DNA of 64,000 nt, from the NCBI GenBank assembly GCA_026874595.1, contig CM049306.1, forward strand, positions 54,030,019 through 54,094,018. Direction: 5' to 3'. Numbering within the stretch: position 1 is the first letter of the stretch; every line of letters begins with the position of its first letter. This document shows positions 35,015-45,107 of the stretch, one piece after another. Under the pieces are notes generated by a model. It was not told the DNA's origin. It made no database searches and saw only the letters and a list, made by a program, of their open reading frames with translations. The translations under genes were made by a program, and so were the position numbers. Source of the DNA: Sipunculus nudus. Taxonomy: Eukaryota; Annelida; Sipuncula; Golfingiida; Sipunculidae.

Positions 35015-35215
35015 TCATAAACATCTCGATAAACAATCCGCAAGAACATTGTCTTTCTCTTTAATGTGTATGATATCAAGATTGTAATCCTGTAAGAACA
35101 AACTCCATCTCAACAATCTTTGATTTTTACACTTCAACTTGTTCATGAACGAGAGGGGATTGTGATCACTGAAGACAATGACAGGCCTGACTGATGAAAG
35201 ATCAAAGCCAAACAT
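35015..35215 (-). pseudogene. RNase H C-terminus of Gmr1-like element
   Basis: Contains VIVFSDHNPLSFMNKL (catalytic Asp in SDH), NQRLLRWSLFLQDYNLDI and KEKDNVLADCLSR, the canonical end of gypsy RNase H. The frame closes with a stop at about 35015, and only about 120 bp separate it from the LTR, so no integrase follows RNase H. It is frameshifted relative to the upstream RT segment, which overlaps it at 35143-35215. Confidence 0.88.
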
Positions 35216-35919
35216 TCTTTTTCAATAGTGGAGTAGTTTTTCTGGTTTGCATTAAACTTTCTTGAGAAATAACAAATTGGATGATCTATGCCATCATTGC
35301 CTTCTTGTAACATCACAGCACCAGCAGCAGTATCACCAGCATCTACAGCTAACTTAAAAGGTACAGAAAAGTCTGGAGCTGCTAAAACTGGTGAACTTTG
35401 CAGAATTGCTTTCAAATTCTTAAATGCATTTTCACACTGAACACTCCATACAAACTTTTGTTTCTTCTTTAACAAATTAGTCAAAGGTTCAGCTACAGCA
35501 GCAAAATTTGGACAAAACTTCCTGTAGTACCCAACCATACCAAGAAAACGCATTATTTGCTTTTTGTTTTCTGGTCTAGGAAAGGCTGAAATAGCACTTA
35601 TTTTAGCATCAACAGGTTTTACCTGACCCTGCCCTACATTATGATCTAAAAATGTTACTTGTGCATGACAAAACTCAGATTTTACTAAGTTGACGGTCAG
35701 ACGTGCTTCACTGAGTCTTTTGAAGAGGTCGCGAAGAATCTGCAGATGTTTCTCCCAGGTGTCGCTGTACACGAAGAGGTCATCAATATATGCGTCGCAG
35801 CCCTGAATGTCCTTGACAACCATATGGATGAGGCGCTGGAACGTGGCTGGCGAGTTCTTCATGTCAAACGGCATAACTTTATACTGGTACAGTCCTTGCG
35901 GCGTCACAAATGCGGACAC
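35143..35919 (-). pseudogene. RT palm/thumb and RNase H N-terminus of Gmr1-like element
   Basis: 258 codons. FVTPQGLYQYKVMPFDMKNSPATFQ (residues 4-28; typical of gypsy RT motif 4) is followed by the intact catalytic box AYIDDLFVYS (43-52). The thumb then shows FLGMVGYYRKFCPNF, and RNase H starts with FKLAVDAGDTAAGAVM and an EKECLALIF Glu. The frame diverges from RNase H at about 35215 by a frameshift. The upstream RT part lies in another frame, with at least one small indel between about 35920 and 35975. Confidence 0.92.
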
Positions 35920-35960
35920 TTCTTTCGCTCGTTCTGTCAGCAGAACTTACCAGAATCCTT

Positions 35961-36593
35961 TTAGCAAGTCAGACTTGGAGACATTTCTACACTTCCGACT
36001 CTATCAATACAATCATCGATCCTCGGGAACGTGTCAGTCATGGTGACAGAGTTCAGTTTTCGATAATCTGTGCACATACGGTAACTTCCATCAGGTTGTG
36101 GCACAACAATACATGGTGAACTCCAGTTACTGTTACTAGGTTCAATAAAATCATTGTCCAGCAAATATTGAATCTCATCCTGTAGATACTTTTGCTTTTC
36201 TGTATTCAGTCTACATGGATGTTGCTTGACTGCGCTTGCCTCGCCAACATCGACGTCATGGCACAACATGATAGTTCGCGTTGGAATGTCACTAAACAAA
36301 TGTTCATAATTCCGCAGCAGGTTCTTGAGGTCTTGTTGTTGGTGTGCGGTAAGGTGTGACAGTTTGGCATCCAGGTTGGTAAGCACGTCTGAGTTTTTTA
36401 ATGGTACTGTACCACACTTAATGTCTACATCACTCTTACAATCAGTATCTACTTTAACTGGGTCAGGGTCAGTGTTTACAAAATTTACAGCAGTAACATT
36501 ATGTACAACATCTGATGTGCTATTTCTGTCATAATATGGTTTCAACATGTTAACATGGCACAGTTGTTTCTTCTTACGTCTATCTGGTGTCAA
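35961..36593 (-). pseudogene. Integrase tail fused to RT N-terminus
   Basis: One 210-codon frame begins with TPDRRKKKQLCHVNMLKPY, the end of a gypsy integrase GPF/Y module. After a ~100-residue linker it runs into RT (HPCRLNTEKQKYLQDEI, then SSPCIVVPQPDGSYRMCTDY and RKLNSVT). In ordinary gypsy elements the HVN.LKPY tail is near the end of Pol. Here it directly precedes RT in frame. The frame ends just before the RT motif with the first catalytic Asp, because of a frameshift. Confidence 0.92.
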
Positions 36594-36649
36594 CAGTATG
36601 TAATTTAAATCACTGACTTTCTTGTCAACAATGAAAGGACCAAATACCT

Positions 36650-37731
36650 AGCCTGCAGAGGTCTGCCAGGGATGGGAAGTAAGGCAAGGACCTATTCACC
36701 AGGCTCAAACGTCCTACTTACAGTGTGCTTGTCATACTTGGTTTTCATTTTACTTTGTGCAGATTTTAGATTTGACTTTGCAATCTCACAAGCATTGTGT
36801 AGTTTAGTGCGAAAGTCTGAGACATACTGCAGTAAACTATGATAATCAGGATTTTCACACAAGGATTTTTCTTTAAGCGGTTTCAATGGACCTCGAACGG
36901 AGTGTCCAAAAACTATTTCAAAGGGACTGAAATCCAAGGACTCTTGAAAGGATTCTCTGAGAGCAAACAGCAATAGGTGGATTCCTTCATCCCAGTCTTT
37001 TTGTGTGTCATAGCAATAAGTCCTGATCATGTTTTTAATATCTGGTGAAAACGCTCGAGGGCGCCTTGACTTTCAGGATGGTATGGCGAAGAGCTGTACT
37101 GTTTTATACCTAGCTCAAGCATAACTTGTTGGAATAAGTCAGACATAAAATTAGACCCTTGGTCAGACTCAACAGATTTTGATAATCCAAAAGTTGTAAA
37201 AAACTTGGTCAGAGCTTTGACAACACTTTTGACATTAATTTGGGGCAATGGTATTGCCTCGGGGAACAAGTATTCATGTCCAGATTTTAATTTGGGCAGT
37301 GGTCCAGCACAGTCAACAATAATCCTACTGAATGGTTCCTCGAAAGCAGGAATAGACCTAAGTGGGGCCTTAGGAGGATTCTGATTGGGCTTGACTACCA
37401 TCTGGCATATATGGCATGATTTACAATATTGTACAACATCTTTCCTGAGGTTGGGCCAATAGAAGTGTGAACTAACTTTCGGATAAGTTTTACTTAAACC
37501 TAAATGGCCAGACAAAGAAGCCTCATGTGCCATGCTTAGAACTTCACTGCGAAAGCTTTTGGGCATTACTATTTGATGTTTGATGGCCCACTCATCATCA
37601 GCGCATACATCAGGTGGTCGCCATTTACCCATAAGCAATGCATTTTTGACATAGAAACAATTCTTGGCCATAGATCTAGTTACGGCACATGAAGGTTACA
37701 AACCAGGAATTTCCTGACTTTCCAGATCACT
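36650..37731 (-). pseudogene. Integrase of Gmr1-like element
   Basis: Two frames, 37671-37027 and 37030-36692. The zinc domain shows HEASLSGHLG and CKSCHIC (HHCC). The core has its three acidic residues: IIVDCAGPLPK, ESDQGSNFMS and SQGALERFHQ. A few codons after HEYL appear deleted. The distal part has LLFALRESFQESLDFSPFEIVFG. Upstream, read-through to 37731 gives a CAVTRSMAK linker, which normally connects protease and integrase. A stop and the LTR junction truncate it. Confidence 0.9.
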
Positions 37732-37997
37732 GAATTTTCCACTTCTCGAACAGTCTTAAGGATCCCACACAACACAGTTATCACGCGTTTTAGGAATTCT
37801 CTAGAAAAACAGCGCTGTGTGTATCTCAACATACCAGGTCCATCACGTGACCTCGGCCAGGCGTGAAAACCCAAGGCTAACATGACAACGAGAGTTCAAC
37901 CAGTACGGTTTGAACACAGAATGAAACAAACGGCCCTGCGAGTGTGTCAAAACACGAGTTACGCCCGTGTCACACAATAAAAAGAACACCTGTAACA
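37732..37997 (-). repeat. Truncated 5' LTR (U3 part) of Gmr1-like element
   Basis: Matches 34626-34891 along its length, ending at TGTAACA (37991-37997). The R and U5 parts are gone. The heat-shock-like TTCGAGAA is kept (complement of 37743-37750). Confidence 0.88.
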
Positions 37998-38736
37998 ATT
38001 TTACATGGATTGTACAACTATAGTCCGTTCCACAACCTCTGTCCACCTGATTTTTCGCGATTATCTCTACATAAGACAGACTTGCCAAACAAAATTTGCA
38101 CCAATGGCATAAAGAGGCAAAAGCGTAATTTTTGGTACCTTTCTACTCACGATATAAATATTATTTACTTTACGGCCTGGTTGACATGTTTCATATATAT
38201 CCGTGGTTCATGGCATTCCTGATAAGTGGCCATTGTCCATCCTCCTTGGATATGGATATTAAGTAATGTGACGTAACAGTGAAGCGCGTGCACGCGGAGA
38301 ATACAAGTCTCGCTGTAAACAGGGGTTGGTCACTCTTGATTATTGGTCCCGTGAATGTTGGTGCCTCGTTAGTACGTCACGTCTAATATGACGTCATCAT
38401 TATTTTACTGAAATGCCCAATTCACAGATTAGTGGCAAGATGTCGCTACAGAATAGACTAGTTACTCATAAAATGGTTTAAACATTGTTTACAGGAAAAT
38501 GATACAAGGTAGGCTATTATTTCCATAATAGTTAATTACGCTTTTTCCTTTTCTGCCCTCAGTTCAAATAGGGTTGGCGTTCTTTGATTCGCAAAAAAAT
38601 AATTGCGAAAAAACAGGTGGACAGGGGCACTGGAACGGACTATAGTAATATTAACTAATATGAGGCACTCTCTAAGCCTCAAGTGATGGCATGCGGTAGT
38701 GTCTTGAGGTTGCGGAACCCGGAGAAAACACCTGCT
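37998..38736. other. Spacer
   Basis: No gene recognised between the gypsy element and the CG-rich element. Confidence 0.5.
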
Positions 38737-38740
38737 TTAA

Positions 38741-39276
38741 GCCGTGGTCCCAACCAGCCGTACTTGCAAGTACGTGTTGTCTACTTGCACAAACGTGGGC
38801 AAATTTGGGGATCCGTACTTGGTGACTACCGCCTCAGTACGGATTTGAGAGCAGGCAGACACGCCGTAGCACTTTTAGTGCACGAGGAACGTTCGCTTCG
38901 TTCGGGCTACGGATTCACCCACAACATCGGGCGGAAAACTTACGATCATCGCACTTGCACGCACTTACAACCAGCGAGTGAGTAAGGGCACCGAACGTGA
39001 GCAGCACGTGTAAGTACTGCCTCCGTACGATAACGTGGCAATTTCACGGAGATCGTACGTTACAAGCACGTTGTAAGCACGTACCACTCACTAAGTGCGC
39101 AACGTACGATGCACGCAACCACTCAGGGGCCACGTACACCTTGCGCAACCGTGCGTTGACGTACTCCCTCCCTACTCTTGCCTATCCCTCCCACGTTTTT
39201 CAGAAAAACGTGGCGGCCGTGGCCTCCCCAAAAAACGTACAGACAGAAAACACGAACGTTGTGTTGTGACCGGGGC
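38741..39276. mobile_element. CG-rich 536-bp element between TTAA sites
   Basis: Flanked by TTAA at 38737-38740 and 39277-39280. Ends are imperfect inverted repeats (GCCGTGGTCCCAAC on the left, GCCCCGGTCACAAC as complement of the right; about 11 of 14 match). The interior is dense in CGTAC, GCACG and ACGT words, unlike the AT-rich surroundings. Frames in it (38683-38985, 38997-39405) have no domain. TTAA target sites are typical of piggyBac-type elements. The family is unproven. Confidence 0.5.
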
Positions 39277-39280
39277 TTAA

Positions 39281-39660
39281 GGCTGGCCGGCGTTACAACC
39301 CACTCTCCTAGCGGTTCGCCAGCGGAGAGAACGTTTTACCACTGGAATGTCCAGGTCGCGCTCAAAGGAAAAACAATTCGAGGCAGTCGTCTGATAGTAA
39401 TTTAACGCCGATTCGAACAAATAATAATTCTGATGCTTTAAAATCATGATATATTATCTGAATTAAAAGATTTTAAATCTGGAATTAATCTGGAAAATAA
39501 AATTGTCGCAAAATATTAATTATATTTTGAATTATATTTCAATTGAATTATTTATAATACCCTTTACTAAAGATGCATTCTCGTTTGAGAAACTCAGACG
39601 AAACCGCGTATAAAAAAGTTAAGTAAATAAACGTAAAATTGATAAAGAAACAACTGTTTG
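39281..39660. other. AT-rich spacer
   Basis: Nothing recognised. Confidence 0.5.
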
Positions 39661-40165
39661 AGAGGGTAACCTGAAACAGTAGGAGTTAATCTAAATTTTC
39701 GGATTACCGGAGGTAATTAATCCGATTCAGGGGTCACCAGGAATCCCTACATCAGAGGTTGTGTGTGTGTGGGGGGGGGGGGGGGGATTATTATCAGGTG
39801 CATAAAAGGGAGAAAACTTTATATCAGAACTCTCTCAATAGTCAGCAGACCCTCATTTGAGAGGTATTCGGACTGATTACACCGGGTTCATTACTCGCTG
39901 CATTTATCTCCGGGGTCTGACTACCTCCTGTGCTAGTAGCGCCAGATAATCAGGCTTTAACTGGTCATTATCTTGACAGTAATTGTTGCGTGATTTGCAC
40001 ACCTGACCCAAGGTATTCAATTATTTGGTACTGTGAAAAGGCTTCAGGCTACCCCTTATTTCAAGGTTAACTCCTGGTAAATGGAAATTGATTTCCGATT
40101 ACACCCACGGAGGTCTGAATCTGATTTCAGATTCCTCCCGCACCGTTCAGATAACCTCCATGCTA
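39661..40165. repeat. Foldback-like region with degenerate inverted ends
   Basis: The left end (GAGGGTAACCTGAAACAG..GGAG.TAATCT) resembles the complement of the right end (GAGGTTATCTGAACGGTGCGGGAGGAATCT), and GGAGGT/ACCTCC and CTGATT-type words recur inside on both strands. A (GT)n-G16 tract lies at 39761-39786. Possibly an old foldback transposon. Confidence 0.4.
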
Positions 40166-42924
40166 TATAAGCTAAATGACATATTAATTCAAAACTAACA
40201 CGTTGAAGATACGAGATTCAAACGCTGGAATGAATATACAATACAGAAATTGGTCGCAAATTGTTAACTCGAAATCTGCGTTCTTAGGAACGCAAGCCTC
40301 TGCCATGCGTGGCTCTCTTTTTTGTGGGTTGCTCCAAAAATCGTGTTTGCATTCACTTATCCAGCCTACATCCCAAGGTCCATCCTTGCGTGGGTTATGT
40401 TGAGAACACATACATATACATGAAAGATGATGAACACAAACCCTCAAGCCGGAGGCATTGTTATTGTTCCTTATGTTGATACTGACTTGTACATGTCACC
40501 TTATAGCATGATACATTACACACAATAGGTTATATATATAGATCGAACCCAATTAAAAACCACACACACACCCAAAAGAAATTATAATAATTGTTAGTAA
40601 ATACACATTAAGGGACAGCTTTTTTGCGAAGGTAATCTTAAATCGTAGGGGTAGGGGAAAATCGATTTTTTTCATCATACCCACAGTAATCTGAAGCAGC
40701 ATAACCACGCTCAACAAGGAAAACGCAAGGTGAACATAGACAGGAAAAGCTTTGATTAAATGGTGCCTGTCAAAACATATATTATTTTATATTTTTCCAA
40801 ATAGGTGTAAATTTATATATGGATGTACCTCAAGTGATATTCAGACATGGTCATTGCTACTAGAGGGGACAGGGTGACATGTACCCCTCACTTTTAAGAG
40901 ATGTGGAACAATATACAATATGTCCCCTCACCATTCAGGTAATTAAAACACGTAAGAGTTTTTTTTTCATTTCGGTATAATTCTCATCATTAACTTTATA
41001 GGTTAGTCATATTTACTCAATCTTTCAATGTGGCATCTCTTTCTGACTGTTATGGATATGGCTTTCGTCAATGGCCTTATTTTAAATATAATGTAATTTA
41101 TGAATATTAAGGTGGTGGAATTATATTAAGCCTTATTTTCGTTATATATATTCCGTAATATGTGATGGGACCGTAGAAGGTTCTTATATTCTGAGAGAGC
41201 ATAAGGGGGGGGGGGGGGCGGTGGGGGAGGGGGGCGTGGTTTCTCGAAGGGGATTATCAGTGGCAAGGTTGGCGGGGGGACGAGGGGAGGGCTTCTGTCG
41301 AATGTCCCCCTCACATGTTCGGAGCAACCATGCTGTTAAGTTACTAACGATTGTATTGCTGAACTTTTGGACTGGACCATCTTGCCATACCTGCATATAT
41401 TCACACGTGGCCATAACAATGGGTATAGACGACCATCCATCCACATTTTAGAGATAACAATACCTGTGTGATAAAAATGCAATTATGCTGTTTGTACGTG
41501 TGACAAAACATGTACATGATAATGAGATTAATGACCACAACTATCTGATTGGTGTAAGGGGGTTCGCCATGGGAATATATTGATTGAACAGCATGTATGT
41601 TCTATCATTTATTCAAAATTGCCCTAATGTAAGAAAACATTAGATACAAGTGAGATACACGGGCTTTCAGATATTTTAATGACTATCTGAGAGGAAGGAA
41701 TTGTCTTCAATGCTCGGGATCTGCTTGGAATGAGTGTAATAACTGCCATTCGTTATCTCAGGAATCAATTGTAACCATGTTGGAATTTGCTGTTTGGAAT
41801 GTAATATGAGGGATTTCATTATTAAATGCGTCAGGTGTCGGATAACCGACATAATTGGATGACTGCAGATTATATAGTGTTGTCCTTCTTAAAATCTCTT
41901 TTCTCTTTATAAAGGTCATCTTTTAATGATGTATATCTTTTATATGGGGCACCGTTCCTAAAAAGCCGTAAAGTGTTTCTACTTTCGGGATGTATATATT
42001 GATATTAGTTTATCAATAAATGAATAACTTATTTTAACAATGAACATGATATTGCTTCTACATGCGTGCTTAAACTGAGATAATATTTGGGGCCCCAACG
42101 CTTCGTGATAAATTGGTTTCGTGCTTCTAAGTGTACCTTAACTATAGACCTTACTCTTTGCTCCAACAGTTAAAGTTATGCCAGGTGCCATTCCGCTAAG
42201 ATTTCTCCATTTATATAACGGCATGAAATCAATGATTTGTACTTCAGTCAGATCAAATTTCCGAACGATGGAGAATAATCAATATGGCGCCAGGGCCCTG
42301 TGGAGGTAGAGCCAGCTTTTACAACCAATGCAAGTGTAATGTTACATTATTGTAATCCAAGGACGGACTACTTGACAAGGTGACAATCAACGTATCTCTT
42401 GCGGCACCAGTAAATTGGTAAGGGCACACCACGTGGGCGGGTTCAAGCAGCGGGCTGTTAAAGGAGGGGGCTGAAGAGGGAGAATAAAGGTTGTCTATGC
42501 ATGAAGTGCACACTTTCTAGGGAGCCTCAGATTAGTTTTACTTTTAGTTTTTTTTTTTCAAGTTGATTTGTTAAAATATAAGACTTGCATTTGTAAACCC
42601 TACCAGTTTTAGTTCCATCCCTATTCATACCCTGATTCCACCCCTGCACCTCTGTAGTTCTGGACTGAAATTAACAAGCATCGACGCCAAGAACACTAGG
42701 CAGGAGAACCATTTGCATTACAGAGAAGAGCACTTTATGTACATCTATATGTAGACCGGTTGAAGGCAATGTCTAGTTGCTGCAAAGGACTAAACATTCA
42801 ATATCAAAGCAGGGTGCCAATTTGTGGTAACTGCGCTTTCACCACAGTTAATAAGTTATCTTAAATTTATTATTTAAAGTTTAAAATTGAGTCATGCAAT
42901 GTGACATTGTCAACCTACCGAATC
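40166..42924. other. Spacer with G-rich tract
   Basis: No gene recognised. The G14 run at 41205-41218 and adjoining G-rich sequence to about 41290 create Pro-rich (minus) and Gly-rich (plus) frames that are not genes. Confidence 0.5.
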
Positions 42925-43131
42925 CGATACCGATAACTGCATAGTATTATGAAAATACAGATAACCCGTACGATGAAAGTACCGATAACTGGTATGATGA
43001 AATTACCGATAACTGATATGATCAAAATACCGATAACTGGTATGATCAAAATACCGATAACTGATATGATCAAAATACCGATAACTGGTTTGATCAAAAT
43101 ACCGATAACTGGTATGAACAAAATACCGATA
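42925..43131. repeat. 24-bp minisatellite, about nine units
   Basis: Unit of the type ACCGATAACTGGTATGATCAAAAT alternating with a variant carrying ACTGATATG, so two units form a 48-bp super-repeat. Because 24 is a multiple of three, both strands stay open, giving an IPITGMIK repeat on plus and an IPVIGILI repeat on minus. No start context or domain supports expression. Confidence 0.9.
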
Positions 43132-45107
43132 AAATGAACGTTTCCTTAACAGTAAAATAAAAAGGGAACAGCCAGGGAAAGCTGCTTCACAAATCATCGA
43201 ATGGAATTAGTGTTCAGTTTCAGCAATCATTTGTATTGTTTATTATCTTAATACGGATAATTAGCCCCATAACCTTAATATTTGAAAATTCAATAAATAC
43301 ACGGGAAAGTTTTTATAATAAATGTCGGTTTAATTTTATTTATATCATATCTCTTGCAGTTTAGCGTGATTTTAGATAAAAAGTAGTTCGTCTAATTTAT
43401 TGAACGACTAGTCCAGAACTGGTTACTAAGAGCCCGCACCCCCCCCCCCCCCCCACACACACACACACGCCCAGGCCCATCATCGTTCAGTTTTGGACTA
43501 ATGTTCATAAATTTGCACGATCCCATGTACTTAATCTATAAACATTACCCTTTGTACTTGTACCCCATCCGACTGCGGTTCCAGGGGGGGGGGGGGCTGG
43601 TTGAACCCCCCCCCCCCCCCCACAGACGCTCTCAACCAACGAAAATTATTATGCATGAAACCCGTTGACACCTCCCTGCAAAAAAATTCTTGATCCGCGC
43701 CTGCCATCGGACTATCACTAACGTTAAACGACCATCCCGCTAGACCAGTCTCTTTGTCGCTGCTTTTGGTATACCGATGACCGATACTTTTACGATTAGC
43801 CTTTAATATATAATATCTTAAAACTGCGTTTGCAATCATATAACACACGAAAAGTTACAATAGCCAGTCCAAAATTTCGGTTGAAAAATTAAGGATGTCA
43901 GGAGTCGGAGGAGAGTTTTAATGTTAACAGATTTTGTTCCTAATTTGTCAGATTACAGGACCGCCCATTGGTGATATCAGAGCAGTAATACATCAAAGTG
44001 ATGAAGGCGTCCTTCCTGTAGAAAAGGCTAAATTTATTTTGTGACGCCGATTGGCTTTGCGCAGCGGAAGTGAAGATAAATTACGCGCAACAACACTAAA
44101 TCAATCACACAGATTGTTTCCTATTAGAATATTGGCTTTCGGAATTCTTATAGTACGTGCTGCTGGTTGCTACCTGACAAACGTTTTCCACTAGAATTCG
44201 ATAATTCTGCTCTAGTGTAACCTATCGCAAATCAATGGTAACGATGCAGGGCAAACCAAAAGTATCTGGGGCTATCCGAAGAGTGTCACGTTTATCAACC
44301 TGTATTTCGAGGAATACTTGTTACGTTTTCATAATACTGGATTGCCGCAAATATTATTCTAACTGCAATTACTCCAAATATCAAATAAGTTATTGGCTAA
44401 TGTTGAGATTACGTGCTTTTTGGGTTTCAAAAGTAACAAATTCCTGGTATTTTCCCCTATTCGGCTTGAAACATGGTGCTTGAATTGACACATCAGAATA
44501 AAGTCATGGTGCGTCAAATCAGTCTCAAATAACAATTTGATAGAACATCAGTGTTTTACCTTTTGAATAAATTTATAAATATTTTCTTGGATTTTTAAGA
44601 ACGGAACATTTCTTTGCTTGGTTAAGGAAGTTGAGATATTTGGAAATAAAAAAACATTTTGTGATAAATGCCTTATTAATAAATTGCTTGAATTCAATTA
44701 ACGAAAAGTCACTTGATATAAGATTCTTGAAACACGATAGAAAGAAATATTATTGGATGTCAGGAATTCCAAAAAAAAATTTTCTGGGAAGAAAAATTAA
44801 ATACTTATTCTTCCAATTAGCATGGTCACTTTCTGTGATGAAGACGAATCCACACCATGTGACTGCCAGTTCGAGTCCTTGAGGTTACGAGTCCAAGTCC
44901 ACCATCTTCTTGGCTGACTCATCTGGAACCCAAGCCCAAGCCAGTATAAATATAAGTATAATATATTCCAGAAGACTACATTTATGTTAATTACGCATGT
45001 ATTTAACATGAATGATAAATTAAATTTAACTCCCGATTTAGCTCCTTGGTATTTACAGTCTTCTTTGTGTTATTCTGTAAGTAGTTCCCACATTAATAAA
45101 AAAAGGC
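43132..45107. other. Spacer with poly-C/poly-G tracts
   Basis: No gene recognised. C16-(AC)n at 43439-43468; a G13 run (43584-43596) faces a C16 run (43606-43621). A GAGTCC/AAGTCC patch at 44870-44935 relates to the clusters at 8830-9490. Confidence 0.5.

Larger units (their letters stand above)
34161..37997 (-). mobile_element. Gmr1-like Ty3/gypsy element: integrase precedes RT
   Basis: Reading on the minus strand: partial LTR (37997-37732), end of a protease-to-integrase linker, integrase, RT, RNase H, hairpin, polypurine tract, full LTR (34891-34161). LTR ends are TGTTACA...TGTTACA-like. R, U5, primer site, gag and protease are absent: the U3 part runs straight into the linker at about 37731, a large deletion. 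Integrase upstream of RT is the Ty1/copia order, described within Ty3/gypsy for Gmr1-type elements. The two LTR parts differ at roughly one base in ten by eye, so the copy is old. No target-site duplication was seen. Confidence 0.9.

Noticed and set aside
35180-35190. CTGATGA hammerhead core
   Set aside because: No GAAA partner or flanking stems; it lies within RT/RNase H coding sequence.
34156-38002. Target-site duplication around the Gmr1-like element
   Set aside because: Flanking five-base words (GATTC and ATTTT) do not match; either lost or boundaries rearranged.
41126-41444. Pro-rich frames on the minus strand
   Set aside because: Created by the G14 run and neighbouring G-rich DNA.
42925-43131. 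CRISPR-like regular repeat
   Set aside because: Units are contiguous without unique spacers and the sequence is eukaryotic; it is a minisatellite.
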